This document shows, piece by piece, positions 25,066 to 32,813 of a stretch of 33,671 bases of DNA (position 1 is the stretch's first letter; every line of letters starts with the position of its first letter). The stretch is taken from the NCBI GenBank assembly GCA_018222865.1, contig JAAEZM010000018.1, positions 1 to 33,671 on the forward strand. Direction: 5' to 3'. The notes beneath the pieces were generated by a model. The model saw nothing but the letters and a program-made list of their open reading frames with translations. It made no database searches and was not told the origin of the DNA. Both the position numbers and the translations under genes were made by a program. This DNA comes from Alphaproteobacteria bacterium. GTDB lineage: Bacteria; Pseudomonadota; Alphaproteobacteria; Caulobacterales; Maricaulaceae.

Positions 25066-25869
25066 TCAGATAAAGATCCAGACCAAAAGCCCCACGCCCA
25101 GTGCCAGCCGGTAAAGGACGAAGGGCAGGAAGCCGATCTTGTCGACCAGCTTCATCAGCACTGCAATCGCGGCCCAGGCCGCGAGGAATGACAGTCCGGC
25201 CACGATCAGCCCGGCTTGAAGGTTGGCCTCTGCAGCACTGCCGCTTGCCAGTTCGATGGCGGAGATCAGGCCGAAGGCCGCGATCACCGGTATCGCCATC
25301 AGCATCGAAAAACGTGCGCTTTCCGGTCGGGTAAGGCCAAGCGCGCGGCCTGCCGTCATCGTGACGCCAGACCGCGATGCACCAGGGATCAGGGCGAAGA
25401 GCTGAGCCACTCCGATCAGGGCGGCATCGCGAAAACTCATGTTTTGTGTGGTCTTGGTCTGCGCGCCATACCGGTCGGCCAGCCAGAGCGGCAGGGCAAA
25501 TATCAAGGTCGCCAGCGCAATAACCAGGGGTGAGCGCAAGGCATCAACCAGCCCGGTCACATAAAGTCCCCCCGCCACGATGATGACTGGTGGCAAAGAG
25601 ATCGCGACCAGTAGCGCGAGACGGCCCCCCGGCGTGATCTTGCCGGTGATCAGCGCGAACTTGCCAATCACCACATCGCGGATATCGCGCCAGAAATAGA
25701 CCAGGACAGCCAGCAATGATCCGGCATGAGCCATGACATCAATCAGCGGGCCCTGATCCTGCGTGCCCATGGCCTCGGGCGCCAAAATCAGATGCGCAGA
25801 GGAGGAGATCGGCAAGAACTCCGTGATGCCCTGGACGAGCGCGAGAACGACGAGGTGGATCAGAGACAT
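25066..25869 (-). CDS. uppP: Undecaprenyl-diphosphatase
   Basis: Integral membrane phosphatase that recycles undecaprenyl pyrophosphate, the lipid carrier for peptidoglycan and polysaccharides; overproduction gives bacitracin resistance in other species. The two active-site motifs are QGITEFLPISSSAH (E17, H26) and PGASRSGVTM. Several membrane helices span the 267 residues. ATG 25869 starts the conserved N-terminus; the frame extends to 25953 but this lacks family sequence. It is divergent from the nucleoside hydrolase gene with 65 nt between starts. Confidence 0.96.
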   Translation of the reverse strand: MSLIHLVVLALVQGITEFLPISSSAHLILAPEAMGTQDQGPLIDVMAHAGSLLAVLVYFWRDIRDVVIGKFALITGKITPGGRLALLVAISLPPVIIVAGGLYVTGLVDALRSPLVIALATLIFALPLWLADRYGAQTKTTQNMSFRDAALIGVAQLFALIPGASRSGVTMTAGRALGLTRPESARFSMLMAIPVIAAFGLISAIELASGSAAEANLQAGLIVAGLSFLAAWAAIAVLMKLVDKIGFLPFVLYRLALGVGLLVWIFI

Positions 25870-25934
25870 GGACTTGCTCACCGGATTGATGCATCGCAAT
25901 CCTTTCCCGTTTTGACAGGGATGGCCAGAGCGCA

Positions 25935-26891
25935 ATGGCACAGCGGATTGCAAAAATCTGGATTGATACGGACGGCGGGGTGGATGATGTCCTTGCCCTG
26001 GCCTGTGCCTATCGCGATCCGGGCCTGAGCCTGAGCGGTATCAGCACGGTCTATGGCAATGTCGCCCCGCGCAAGGCGGCGCGCAATGCCGCGCTTGTCC
26101 AGCGTCTCGCCCAGGCTGATCTTTGTCCCATCCTGGTGGGGGCTGACGGCCCGAGCGAAGGGCATTGGTCGCATGCGCGGCAAATCCATGGTGAGGATGG
26201 TGTGGGCGGTGCCAGCGCTGAGCACCGGCTGGACTATGAAGACCATGTTGTCACTGAAAGCGGGCTGGATGGGGCGGCAGAGGCAATGGCCCGTTTTGCC
26301 CGCCGAATTGGGCCAGGCGGGGCGATCATTGCGCTTGGGCCTTTGACCAATCTCGCCCACGCCCTGCAGCAAGCCCCGCAGGATTTTGCAAAGCTGGGCG
26401 CGATCATTGTCATGGGCGGAAGCATGAGCGTGCCCTGGGTGCGGCGCAATGGGCAGGAATTCAATTTCGGGTCGGATCTGCGCGCTGCCCGCCATGTGCT
26501 TGAGCAGGCAAGAAACCTGACCATCATGCCGCTTGATGCCTGCCGACACGTGGTCCTGCGGCGCGCTCGGCTGGCGCAAATGCTTCGTTCAAGCCCCGAC
26601 CGGCTTGGCCAATTCCTGCGACGGGCTCACCAGCATTATATGGATGCCTATAAGGCGAATGAGGGCATTGATGGCTGTTATCCGCATGATGGGCTCGCCG
26701 TCGCTGCCTTGGCGAAGCCGGACTTGATGCGGTTTGAGACCTTGCCCCTGATGCTCGATGATCAGGGGTCATTTCCGGGTCGCTTGATCATCTCGGACGC
26801 GGGGAATTCCATCCGCATCGCCCGCGCGATTGATCAGCGCCGGGCGCTGAACTGGATCGAGGCTTGCCTGAACGGTTGCAGTCAGGACTGA
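25935..26891 (+). CDS. Nucleoside hydrolase (IU-NH family)
   Basis: Hydrolyses the N-glycosidic bond of ribonucleosides for purine/pyrimidine salvage. The calcium/ribose site DTDGGVDDVLA is at residues 11-21, with D13, D17 and D18. STVYGNV, ALGPLTNLAHAL and MGGSM follow. EFNFGSD (E175, N177) and YPHDGLAVA (H251, D252) complete the active site. Length 318 is normal, and no signal peptide is present, so it is cytoplasmic. Substrate preference cannot be read from the motifs. Confidence 0.93.
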   Translation: MAQRIAKIWIDTDGGVDDVLALACAYRDPGLSLSGISTVYGNVAPRKAARNAALVQRLAQADLCPILVGADGPSEGHWSHARQIHGEDGVGGASAEHRLDYEDHVVTESGLDGAAEAMARFARRIGPGGAIIALGPLTNLAHALQQAPQDFAKLGAIIVMGGSMSVPWVRRNGQEFNFGSDLRAARHVLEQARNLTIMPLDACRHVVLRRARLAQMLRSSPDRLGQFLRRAHQHYMDAYKANEGIDGCYPHDGLAVAALAKPDLMRFETLPLMLDDQGSFPGRLIISDAGNSIRIARAIDQRRALNWIEACLNGCSQD

Positions 26892-26934
26892 GCGTCGCAT
26901 TGACCGGCCCGGTCGGCGCGGCTTTAAGCAAGGC

Positions 26935-26945
26935 AGGAGGTGATC
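26935..26945 (+). promoter_or_regulatory. Extended Shine-Dalgarno of the CDF transporter gene
   Basis: AGGAGGTGATC directly abuts ATG 26946. All 11 bases complement the 3' end of 16S rRNA (GATCACCTCCT), the strongest such match noticed in the window. It decides the ATG start over a GTG at 26940. Confidence 0.8.
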
Positions 26946-27914
26946 ATGCCACACGATCACGCACATGGCGGCGGGCCGGGACGGCTGGAGCCGCAAAAGG
27001 CCAAGGCGATTACCGGTGCCGCGACGACAGCCTCCGTGGCCGTCGCCACGATTCTTGTCGTCACAAAGGCGATTGTCTGGTGGATGTCCGGTTCGGTGGC
27101 GCTGCTGGCCTCCCTGGCGGACAGTTTTCTCGATCTGACGGCGTCGCTTACCGTCTTCTTCGCTGTGCGCTATGCAGCTGAGCCCGCCGATGATGAGCAT
27201 CGCTATGGGCATGGCAAGGCGGAGGCCTTTGCAAGCATTCTTCAGGCGATTTTAGTGGCGGTATCCGCAGCCCTCTTGCTGCGCGAGGGCATCGCTCACA
27301 CGCTCAATCCGGAACCGATTGAGCAGTCTGGGCTGGCGCTGGGGGTGATGGGGCTCTCGATTGCGCTCACCCTGGGCCTGATCCTTATCCAGTCGCGTGC
27401 CTTGAAAGAGACCGGCTCGGTCGCAGTGGAAGGCGATCGGGCTCACTATTTTTCCGACCTCGGCGCCAATGCGGCCGTTATTGTCGGGATTGTTGGCTCT
27501 GCCTTTGCCGGGCTTGAACGCCTCGACGGGATAGCAGCCCTGGCCGTCGCCGCCTGGTTGGGGTGGACCGCCTGGGAAGTGGCCAAGCGTGCGGCGGACC
27601 AGTTGATGGACCGCGAATTGCCCGAAGAGGAACGCGAGCAGATCCGCGACCTCGTCCTGCAGGACCCGCGGATCATCAATATGCACGATATGCGGACCCG
27701 AGCGTCCGGACCCTTGGTCCATATCCAGTTTCATATGGCCTTGCCGCCGGATATGAGCCTGGCGGACGCCCATCACATCTTGGTGGAGGGGGAAAAGCGC
27801 CTGCTGGAGGTCTATCCCGCCGCAGACATTCTCATCCATGCAGATCCGCACGGCGCGGCGGAGCCGCATGGAAGCGCGTTCTTCCAGGGTGAGGAAAGCA
27901 GTGAAGATCATTGA
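26946..27914 (+). CDS. Cation diffusion facilitator family metal exporter (FieF-like)
   Basis: A 322-residue inner-membrane antiporter for divalent metals (Zn, Fe, Mn or Cd). A short His-rich start (MPHDHAHGGG) is followed by membrane helices. The transport site is D59/D63 in SLADSFLDL with H167/D171 in HYFSDLGAN, the DD-HD pattern of zinc/iron FieF-type transporters. The conserved EHRYGHGKAEAF loop is at about 84-95. The C-terminal cytoplasmic metal-binding domain (VHIQFHMALPPDMSLADAHH) starts near residue 205. The start is set by a full-length Shine-Dalgarno. The metal is not determined by sequence. Confidence 0.93.
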   Translation: MPHDHAHGGGPGRLEPQKAKAITGAATTASVAVATILVVTKAIVWWMSGSVALLASLADSFLDLTASLTVFFAVRYAAEPADDEHRYGHGKAEAFASILQAILVAVSAALLLREGIAHTLNPEPIEQSGLALGVMGLSIALTLGLILIQSRALKETGSVAVEGDRAHYFSDLGANAAVIVGIVGSAFAGLERLDGIAALAVAAWLGWTAWEVAKRAADQLMDRELPEEEREQIRDLVLQDPRIINMHDMRTRASGPLVHIQFHMALPPDMSLADAHHILVEGEKRLLEVYPAADILIHADPHGAAEPHGSAFFQGEESSEDH

Positions 27915-27967
27915 TCATTCATGTCGCTATGGCTGATTTTCGCCGGGAAGTCTGCTAGCGACTCTTT

Positions 27968-28645
27968 ATGCGCTTGCTTCATCACTGGCCGCTTGAGCCG
28001 TTCTCACGGCAGATCCGGCTGATACTCGACGAAAAATCGATCCGCTACACGCTCCAAAGCGTCAATCCCTGGGAGCGACCGGAGGCATTCCTGGCGCTCA
28101 ACCCGTCAGGCATGACACCGGTTCTCGAGGATGATAGCGGCGGGGTGGCACGCACGGTGATCGAAGCGCGCGCCATTGCGGAATATCTGGAAGAGACCAC
28201 GCCCTCGCCCTGTCTTCTGCCGGGCGGGCCAGCGGAGCGCGCCGAAGCGCGCCGGCTCGTGGACTGGTTTGACCGCAAGTTTGACGGCGAGGTGAACGCC
28301 TATCTCCTGCATGAAAAGCTGGAGAAACCCGTTCAGGGTCTCGGTTCACCTGACCCGCAGGCCATGCGGGAGGGGCGAGAGCATCTTCGCTGGCATCTCG
28401 ACCACATCGCCTGGCTTCTGGAGACGCGTGATGGCCTGGCCGGGCCGCGCTACACGCTCGCAGACATCGCCGCGGCGGCGCATCTATCCTGTCTGGATTA
28501 TCTGGGGGAGGTTCCCTGGGATGATTTTGAAGGCGTGAAGCACTGGTATCAGCGCGTCAAATGCCGGCCCGCCTTCCGTGGTCTGCTTGAAGATAAATTG
28601 CCGGGCATCAACCCTTCTGCGCACTATGCGGATCTGGATTTCTAA
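27968..28645 (+). CDS. fzlA: Glutathione S-transferase-fold protein, likely FtsZ-associated FzlA
   Basis: A 225-residue GST-like protein. The N-terminal thioredoxin-like domain covers about 1-80 (HHWPLEPFSRQIRLILDE, then NPSGMTPVLEDD). An all-helical domain follows, ending PSAHYADLDF. In Caulobacter the GST-fold protein FzlA binds FtsZ filaments, needs its extreme C-terminus, and is essential for constriction. The size, the conserved-looking acidic/aromatic tail and the position next to queG fit this assignment, but I cannot exclude an ordinary GST. It starts 53 nt after the CDF gene, and queG begins 11 nt after its stop, suggesting one operon. Confidence 0.62.
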   Translation: MRLLHHWPLEPFSRQIRLILDEKSIRYTLQSVNPWERPEAFLALNPSGMTPVLEDDSGGVARTVIEARAIAEYLEETTPSPCLLPGGPAERAEARRLVDWFDRKFDGEVNAYLLHEKLEKPVQGLGSPDPQAMREGREHLRWHLDHIAWLLETRDGLAGPRYTLADIAAAAHLSCLDYLGEVPWDDFEGVKHWYQRVKCRPAFRGLLEDKLPGINPSAHYADLDF

Positions 28646-28656
28646 TAGCCCCCGTC

Positions 28657-29757
28657 ATGACGCCGGACGATCTTAAAACCCTTGCCCAGGATATCGGCTT
28701 CTCGACCGTGCGGATTTGTCGGGCCGATGAGGCGTGGGCAGCGTCAGAGCGGCTAGAGGCGTTCGTTGAGAACGGCCATCACGGCTCCATGGCCTGGATG
28801 GAAGAAACGCTGGAGCGCCGGAAACATCCCACCCATATGTGGCCGGATGCGAAATCAGCCGTCGTCTTCGGCCTCAATTACGGGCCCGATCATGATCCGC
28901 TGGGCGCCTTGGAGCGCAGGAGTGAAGCGGTTATCTCCGTTTACGCCCAGAACGCGGATTATCACGATCTGATAAAGAAACGGCTCAAGCGTTTTGCCCG
29001 CGAATTCGTCGCGCAGACGGGCGAAGAGGTGAAGGTCTTCGTCGATACAGCGCCCTTGATGGAAAAGCCGCTGGCTGAGAAGGCGGGTATGGGCTGGCAG
29101 GGCAAGCATACCAATCTGGTCAATCGCGAATACGGCTCCTGGCTGTTTTTGGGGGTCATGCTGACCACCGCTGCGCTCGAACCGGATGCGCCGGAAGTGG
29201 ATCATTGTGGCTCTTGCCAGGCCTGCCTGGATATCTGTCCGACCAAAGCCTTTCCGTCGCCCTATCAGCTCGATGCGCGGCGTTGCATCTCCTATCTCAC
29301 GATTGAGCATAAGGGGGCGATCCCGCTGGAATTTCGCAAGCCGATGGGCAATCGCATCTATGGCTGCGATGACTGTCTGGCGATTTGCCCCTGGAACAAG
29401 TTCGCGGCGGTCACCGAGGAAATGGCGTTTCATCCGCGACCCGAACTGAAAGGTCCGCTTCTCGCCGAGCTGGTCAGCCTTGATGATGGTGAGTTCCGTG
29501 AGGTGTTCACCGCGTCGCCGGTCAAGCGGATCGGCCGTGATCGCTTCGTGCGCAATGTGTTGATTGCGATCGGCAACTCCAATGATCCATCGCTGATTGA
29601 TGATGTGCTGGAGCGACTGGATGATGAGGCGAGCAGCGTTCGTGGCGCGGCGATCTGGGCGCTTTCGCAGCTTGATCCGGCCCGGTTTGATGCTGAACGC
29701 GGACGCCGCGAGGCCGCGGAAAGTGACGCCGAAGTCGCTTTGGAATGGCGCGATTGA
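28657..29757 (+). CDS. queG: Epoxyqueuosine reductase
   Basis: Cobalamin- and Fe-S-dependent enzyme for the last step of queuosine synthesis in tRNA. The catalytic aspartate is in VFVDTAPLMEKPLA (D130), followed by AGMGWQGKHTNL. Two 4Fe-4S clusters are shown by CGSCQACLDIC (C184, C187, C190, C194) and CDDCLAIC (C237, C240, C244) with C210. HEAT-like repeats follow at the C-terminus (FVRNVLIAIGNSNDPSLIDDV). Length 366 is typical. It sits 11 nt behind the FzlA-like gene. Confidence 0.96.
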   Translation: MTPDDLKTLAQDIGFSTVRICRADEAWAASERLEAFVENGHHGSMAWMEETLERRKHPTHMWPDAKSAVVFGLNYGPDHDPLGALERRSEAVISVYAQNADYHDLIKKRLKRFAREFVAQTGEEVKVFVDTAPLMEKPLAEKAGMGWQGKHTNLVNREYGSWLFLGVMLTTAALEPDAPEVDHCGSCQACLDICPTKAFPSPYQLDARRCISYLTIEHKGAIPLEFRKPMGNRIYGCDDCLAICPWNKFAAVTEEMAFHPRPELKGPLLAELVSLDDGEFREVFTASPVKRIGRDRFVRNVLIAIGNSNDPSLIDDVLERLDDEASSVRGAAIWALSQLDPARFDAERGRREAAESDAEVALEWRD

Positions 29758-29870
29758 GAAGATTAGCGATTTATTTCTCGCGCGTTATCAATTTCCAAAG
29801 TCTCTTTAGCTACGTTTCGCAACAACACGGTATTTCAGCTGCCTGTTGAGCGAAAGAGTGACCCCGGCCC

Positions 29871-30851
29871 ATGGCTTCAGAACACAAGACCTTCGATACT
29901 GAGACCCACAGTTCACCGATTACGGTCATGATCTGCGAAAGCAGTCAGGTGCAATTGCGGATTTTATCGAAAGCGGTCAGCGATGCGGGCTTTGAGGTTC
30001 AAACAGCCAATAACTCCGAAGAAGCGCTGGATATTATGCGTCTCATGCCGGTGGATATCTTCCTGACCGGGATTGAGGTGGGTGAGATTAATGGGCTCGA
30101 AGCGTGCTGGTCGCTCAAGGGTAATGCCGAGACGGAGTCCACCTATACGATTATCGTGACCGCTTCAGGTGATGAAAGTCGTCTGGAAGAATCGCTGGAT
30201 GCGGGCGCGGATGACTTCATCCGCAAGCCGGTCAATATGACGGAGTTGCGCGCACGGCTGCGTGCGGCGTCACGCCTGGTGCGCATGCAGAAGCAATTCC
30301 GCCGTCTGGCTGAAACAGACAGTTTGACGGGCAGCTCCAATCGCCGTGCCTTCATGCAATATCTGGAGATGGAAGTGGAGCGGTCCTCGCGCCATGGCGC
30401 CGAGACCTCCGTGATCATGCTGGACCTCGACCACTTCAAGAAGGTCAATGACACTTACGGCCATGCGGCTGGCGATAAAGTCCTGATCGAGACGGTCAAG
30501 GCGATCCAGTCCTGCCTGCGCCCCAAGGATATGCTGGGCCGTCTTGGGGGTGAGGAGTTCGCAATCTTGCTGCAAGAGACCGACCTGGTCGATGCAGCAG
30601 AGATTTCCGAACAAATCCGGTCTGCCCTCGAGCAGCGCACGATTGATCTGCCCTGCGGGGGCAAGGTGAATGTCACCGGATCAATGGGTGTGTCCAATGT
30701 CTGCGAACTTCTGGGCCAGGATAGCCCGGAGACAGTTCTCCAGGCCGCTGACGAGGCGCTCTACTACGCCAAGCAGAGTGGTCGCAACCAAGTCATCGTC
30801 TGTAATCCTGATTACGGCGATGACGAGGAAGACTACGCTGAAGCGTCCTAG
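29871..30851 (+). CDS. Diguanylate cyclase with degenerate receiver domain (PleD-like half)
   Basis: A 326-residue protein: receiver domain (about 17-132), short helix, GGDEF domain (about 150-312) and acidic tail. The cyclase part looks active: ETDSLTGSSNRRAF, MLDLDHFKKVNDTYGH and active-site GGEEF (226-230). The product-inhibition site RPKD is at 217-220, five residues ahead. The receiver has lost its phospho-acceptor: the aligned DIFLTGIEV has G67 where aspartate is expected, and the acidic pair is reduced to C22-E23. T97 and K119 remain. It therefore should make cyclic di-GMP but not respond to phosphorylation in the normal way. It is monocistronic, with its stop overlapping a convergent TPR gene. 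Confidence 0.92.
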   Translation: MASEHKTFDTETHSSPITVMICESSQVQLRILSKAVSDAGFEVQTANNSEEALDIMRLMPVDIFLTGIEVGEINGLEACWSLKGNAETESTYTIIVTASGDESRLEESLDAGADDFIRKPVNMTELRARLRAASRLVRMQKQFRRLAETDSLTGSSNRRAFMQYLEMEVERSSRHGAETSVIMLDLDHFKKVNDTYGHAAGDKVLIETVKAIQSCLRPKDMLGRLGGEEFAILLQETDLVDAAEISEQIRSALEQRTIDLPCGGKVNVTGSMGVSNVCELLGQDSPETVLQAADEALYYAKQSGRNQVIVCNPDYGDDEEDYAEAS

Positions 30852-31516
30852 CTTCCGGCGAGACGCTGGGCTTCATTGATCCGTCCGCGCAGTACGAGCG
30901 TGTCGATATCGCGAGGCTCAAGCTGCAGGGCGCTCATGATGGCGCGGCGCGCATCCTCAAGCGCTCCCAATTCCAGTGAGGCTTCCGCCAGCAAGCGCAA
31001 GGCGGGTGTATGTGCCTGGTCGATTTCACTGAGCTGTCGGGCATCCTCGGCGACCGCTTGCCAATCGCCAAGTCCTGCATGGGCGCGGGCGCGCGCAAAC
31101 AGTGCTTCGCGGTGGTCGGGCGCCAGGGCGAGCGCGGCATTGAGATTGGCGGCGGCATCCTCGAACGCTTCGATCTCCAGGAGGATTTCACTGGCCTCCA
31201 GCCAAAGCGCAACGCGTTCAAAATCCAGCATGCCTGCGCGCTGAAGCGAGGCGAGGTCTTCCAGGATATGGGCCGCGGCCTGCGCTTCACCCAGTTGAGC
31301 GAGGCTGCGGGCATGGCAATGCTCTGCCGGCCAGCCGCCGCCATCATTGCGCCAGGTCAAGGCATCTTCCAGCGCCTCATAGCCATCCTCTTCAGCGCGT
31401 TCCAGGCAAGCGTGATAACGCTGGCTTTCTGCGAGTTGCACATCGGTCTGAGCCAGTATGGGCGAAGAAACAGCGAGCGGTGCGAGGAAAAGCGGCAAGA
31501 GAAAGCGACGGGGCAT
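30848..31516 (-). CDS. Periplasmic TPR-repeat protein
   Basis: A 222-residue protein with a signal peptide at 1-23 (FLLPLFLAPLAVSSPILAQ). Tetratricopeptide-like repeats follow from about residue 65 to the end, clearest at AAANLNAALALAPDHREALFARARAHAGLGDW and ALEDARRAIMSALQLEPRD (read as two motifs). Cysteines at 37 and 67 could form a disulfide. TPRs are protein-binding scaffolds, so no partner can be named. The TAG stop overlaps the convergent diguanylate cyclase stop within a shared CTAG. Confidence 0.82.
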   Translation of the reverse strand: MPRRFLLPLFLAPLAVSSPILAQTDVQLAESQRYHACLERAEEDGYEALEDALTWRNDGGGWPAEHCHARSLAQLGEAQAAAHILEDLASLQRAGMLDFERVALWLEASEILLEIEAFEDAAANLNAALALAPDHREALFARARAHAGLGDWQAVAEDARQLSEIDQAHTPALRLLAEASLELGALEDARRAIMSALQLEPRDIDTLVLRGRINEAQRLAGS

Positions 31517-31673
31517 ATCGTCTCCAGATGGGGGAAGTCACGGGGGGATATTAAGACTAACATGCAGCGCCAACAGCGCAGCCTGAATTGTCAGCCATCT
31601 TCCGGTATGAAAAAAGCTTGGGCGAATGGATCGGCTGTTCCGGCAAGTGTCCGGCGAAGGACCTGAAGCACGC

Positions 31674-32813
31674 ATGAATATTCTGCAAGTCATCCCGCAA
31701 CTTGATGCTGGCGGCGCGGAACGCACGACACTTGAAGTGGCTCAGGCGATTGTCGAGGCCGGCGGGCGCGCGCTTGTCGCAAGCGAGGGCGGGCGTCTTG
31801 AGGCAGAACTCCAATCTTTGGGCGCAGAGCTGGTCCGAATGCCCGTCGCCACGAAAAACCCGATCATCGCCTGGCAGAATGTCGGGCGTCTGGCGCGTGT
31901 GATCCAGTCCGAGCGCGTCGATATTGTTCATGCGCGTTCAAGGGCGCCGGCCCTGAGCGCGAAGGCGGCCTGCGACCGCACCGGGGCGCATTTCGTCACG
32001 ACCTATCATGGCACTTATAAGGCCCGGTCCGGGCTGAAGCGCTGGTATAATTCCTTCATGGCACGTGGCGAGCGGGTGATCGCCAACTCCAACTTCATCA
32101 AGGATCACGTGATCGAGCAGCACCCGTTTGCGAAAGAAAGGATCCGGGTCATTCCCCGCGGTGTCGATCTTGAGCGGTTTGACCCGAGCCTGGATGTCAT
32201 GGCGCGCTGGATGGCGCTGGCAGCGGATTGGGAATTGCCTGCCGGGGAAAAGTTCATCTTGCTTCCAGGCCGTCTGACCGCGTGGAAAGGGCAGAGAGAG
32301 ACCTTGCGGGCCTATGGTGTGCTCAAGCGTGAAGGCTATGCGCTGCCGAGGCTGGTCCTTGTCGGTGATGCACAGGGGCGCGACGGCTATGTCGCGGAGC
32401 TGGAGCATTTAATTGTCAAAGAGGAGCTCGGCGATCTGGTCCGCATTGTGGGGCATTGTTCCGACATGCCCGCGGTTTTATCGATGAGCCGTCTGGTGCT
32501 CACCCCGTCAGTGGAGCCGGAAGCCTTCGGACGGACAGCCGCGGAGGCCGGGGCGATGGGATGTCCGGTGATCGCTTGTGACCATGGCGGTGCGCGCGAG
32601 GTCATCATGCACGGCGAAACCGGCTGGCGGGTCCCGCCAGGCGATGTCTCCGCACTGGCCCGGGCGATCGGCGACGCGCTTTCCATGCCGTTTGATGCGC
32701 TGGCGCGTATCGGAGCGCGGGCGCGCGGTCATGTCCGTGAGCATTTTTCTACACGTCAGCTGCAAGCTTCGACATTGCGTGTTTACAATGAAGTTTTAAA
32801 CTCCCCCTCATGA
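31674..32813 (+). CDS. Family 4 glycosyltransferase
   Basis: A 379-residue GT-B retaining glycosyltransferase. The N-terminal domain begins MNILQVIPQLDAGGAERTTLE, the GAER motif of the family, with HARSRAPALSA following. The C-terminal domain has ILLPGRLTAWKGQRE and PSVEPEAFGRTAAEAGAMGCPVIA. That second motif includes the nucleotide-sugar-binding glutamates of the EX7E type. ATG 31674 is preferred because it starts the first beta strand; an ATG at 31626 is in frame. It overlaps the next glycosyltransferase gene by 4 nt (ATGA). The role is probably cell-surface polysaccharide or LPS synthesis; the sugar is not known. Confidence 0.92.
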   Translation: MNILQVIPQLDAGGAERTTLEVAQAIVEAGGRALVASEGGRLEAELQSLGAELVRMPVATKNPIIAWQNVGRLARVIQSERVDIVHARSRAPALSAKAACDRTGAHFVTTYHGTYKARSGLKRWYNSFMARGERVIANSNFIKDHVIEQHPFAKERIRVIPRGVDLERFDPSLDVMARWMALAADWELPAGEKFILLPGRLTAWKGQRETLRAYGVLKREGYALPRLVLVGDAQGRDGYVAELEHLIVKEELGDLVRIVGHCSDMPAVLSMSRLVLTPSVEPEAFGRTAAEAGAMGCPVIACDHGGAREVIMHGETGWRVPPGDVSALARAIGDALSMPFDALARIGARARGHVREHFSTRQLQASTLRVYNEVLNSPS

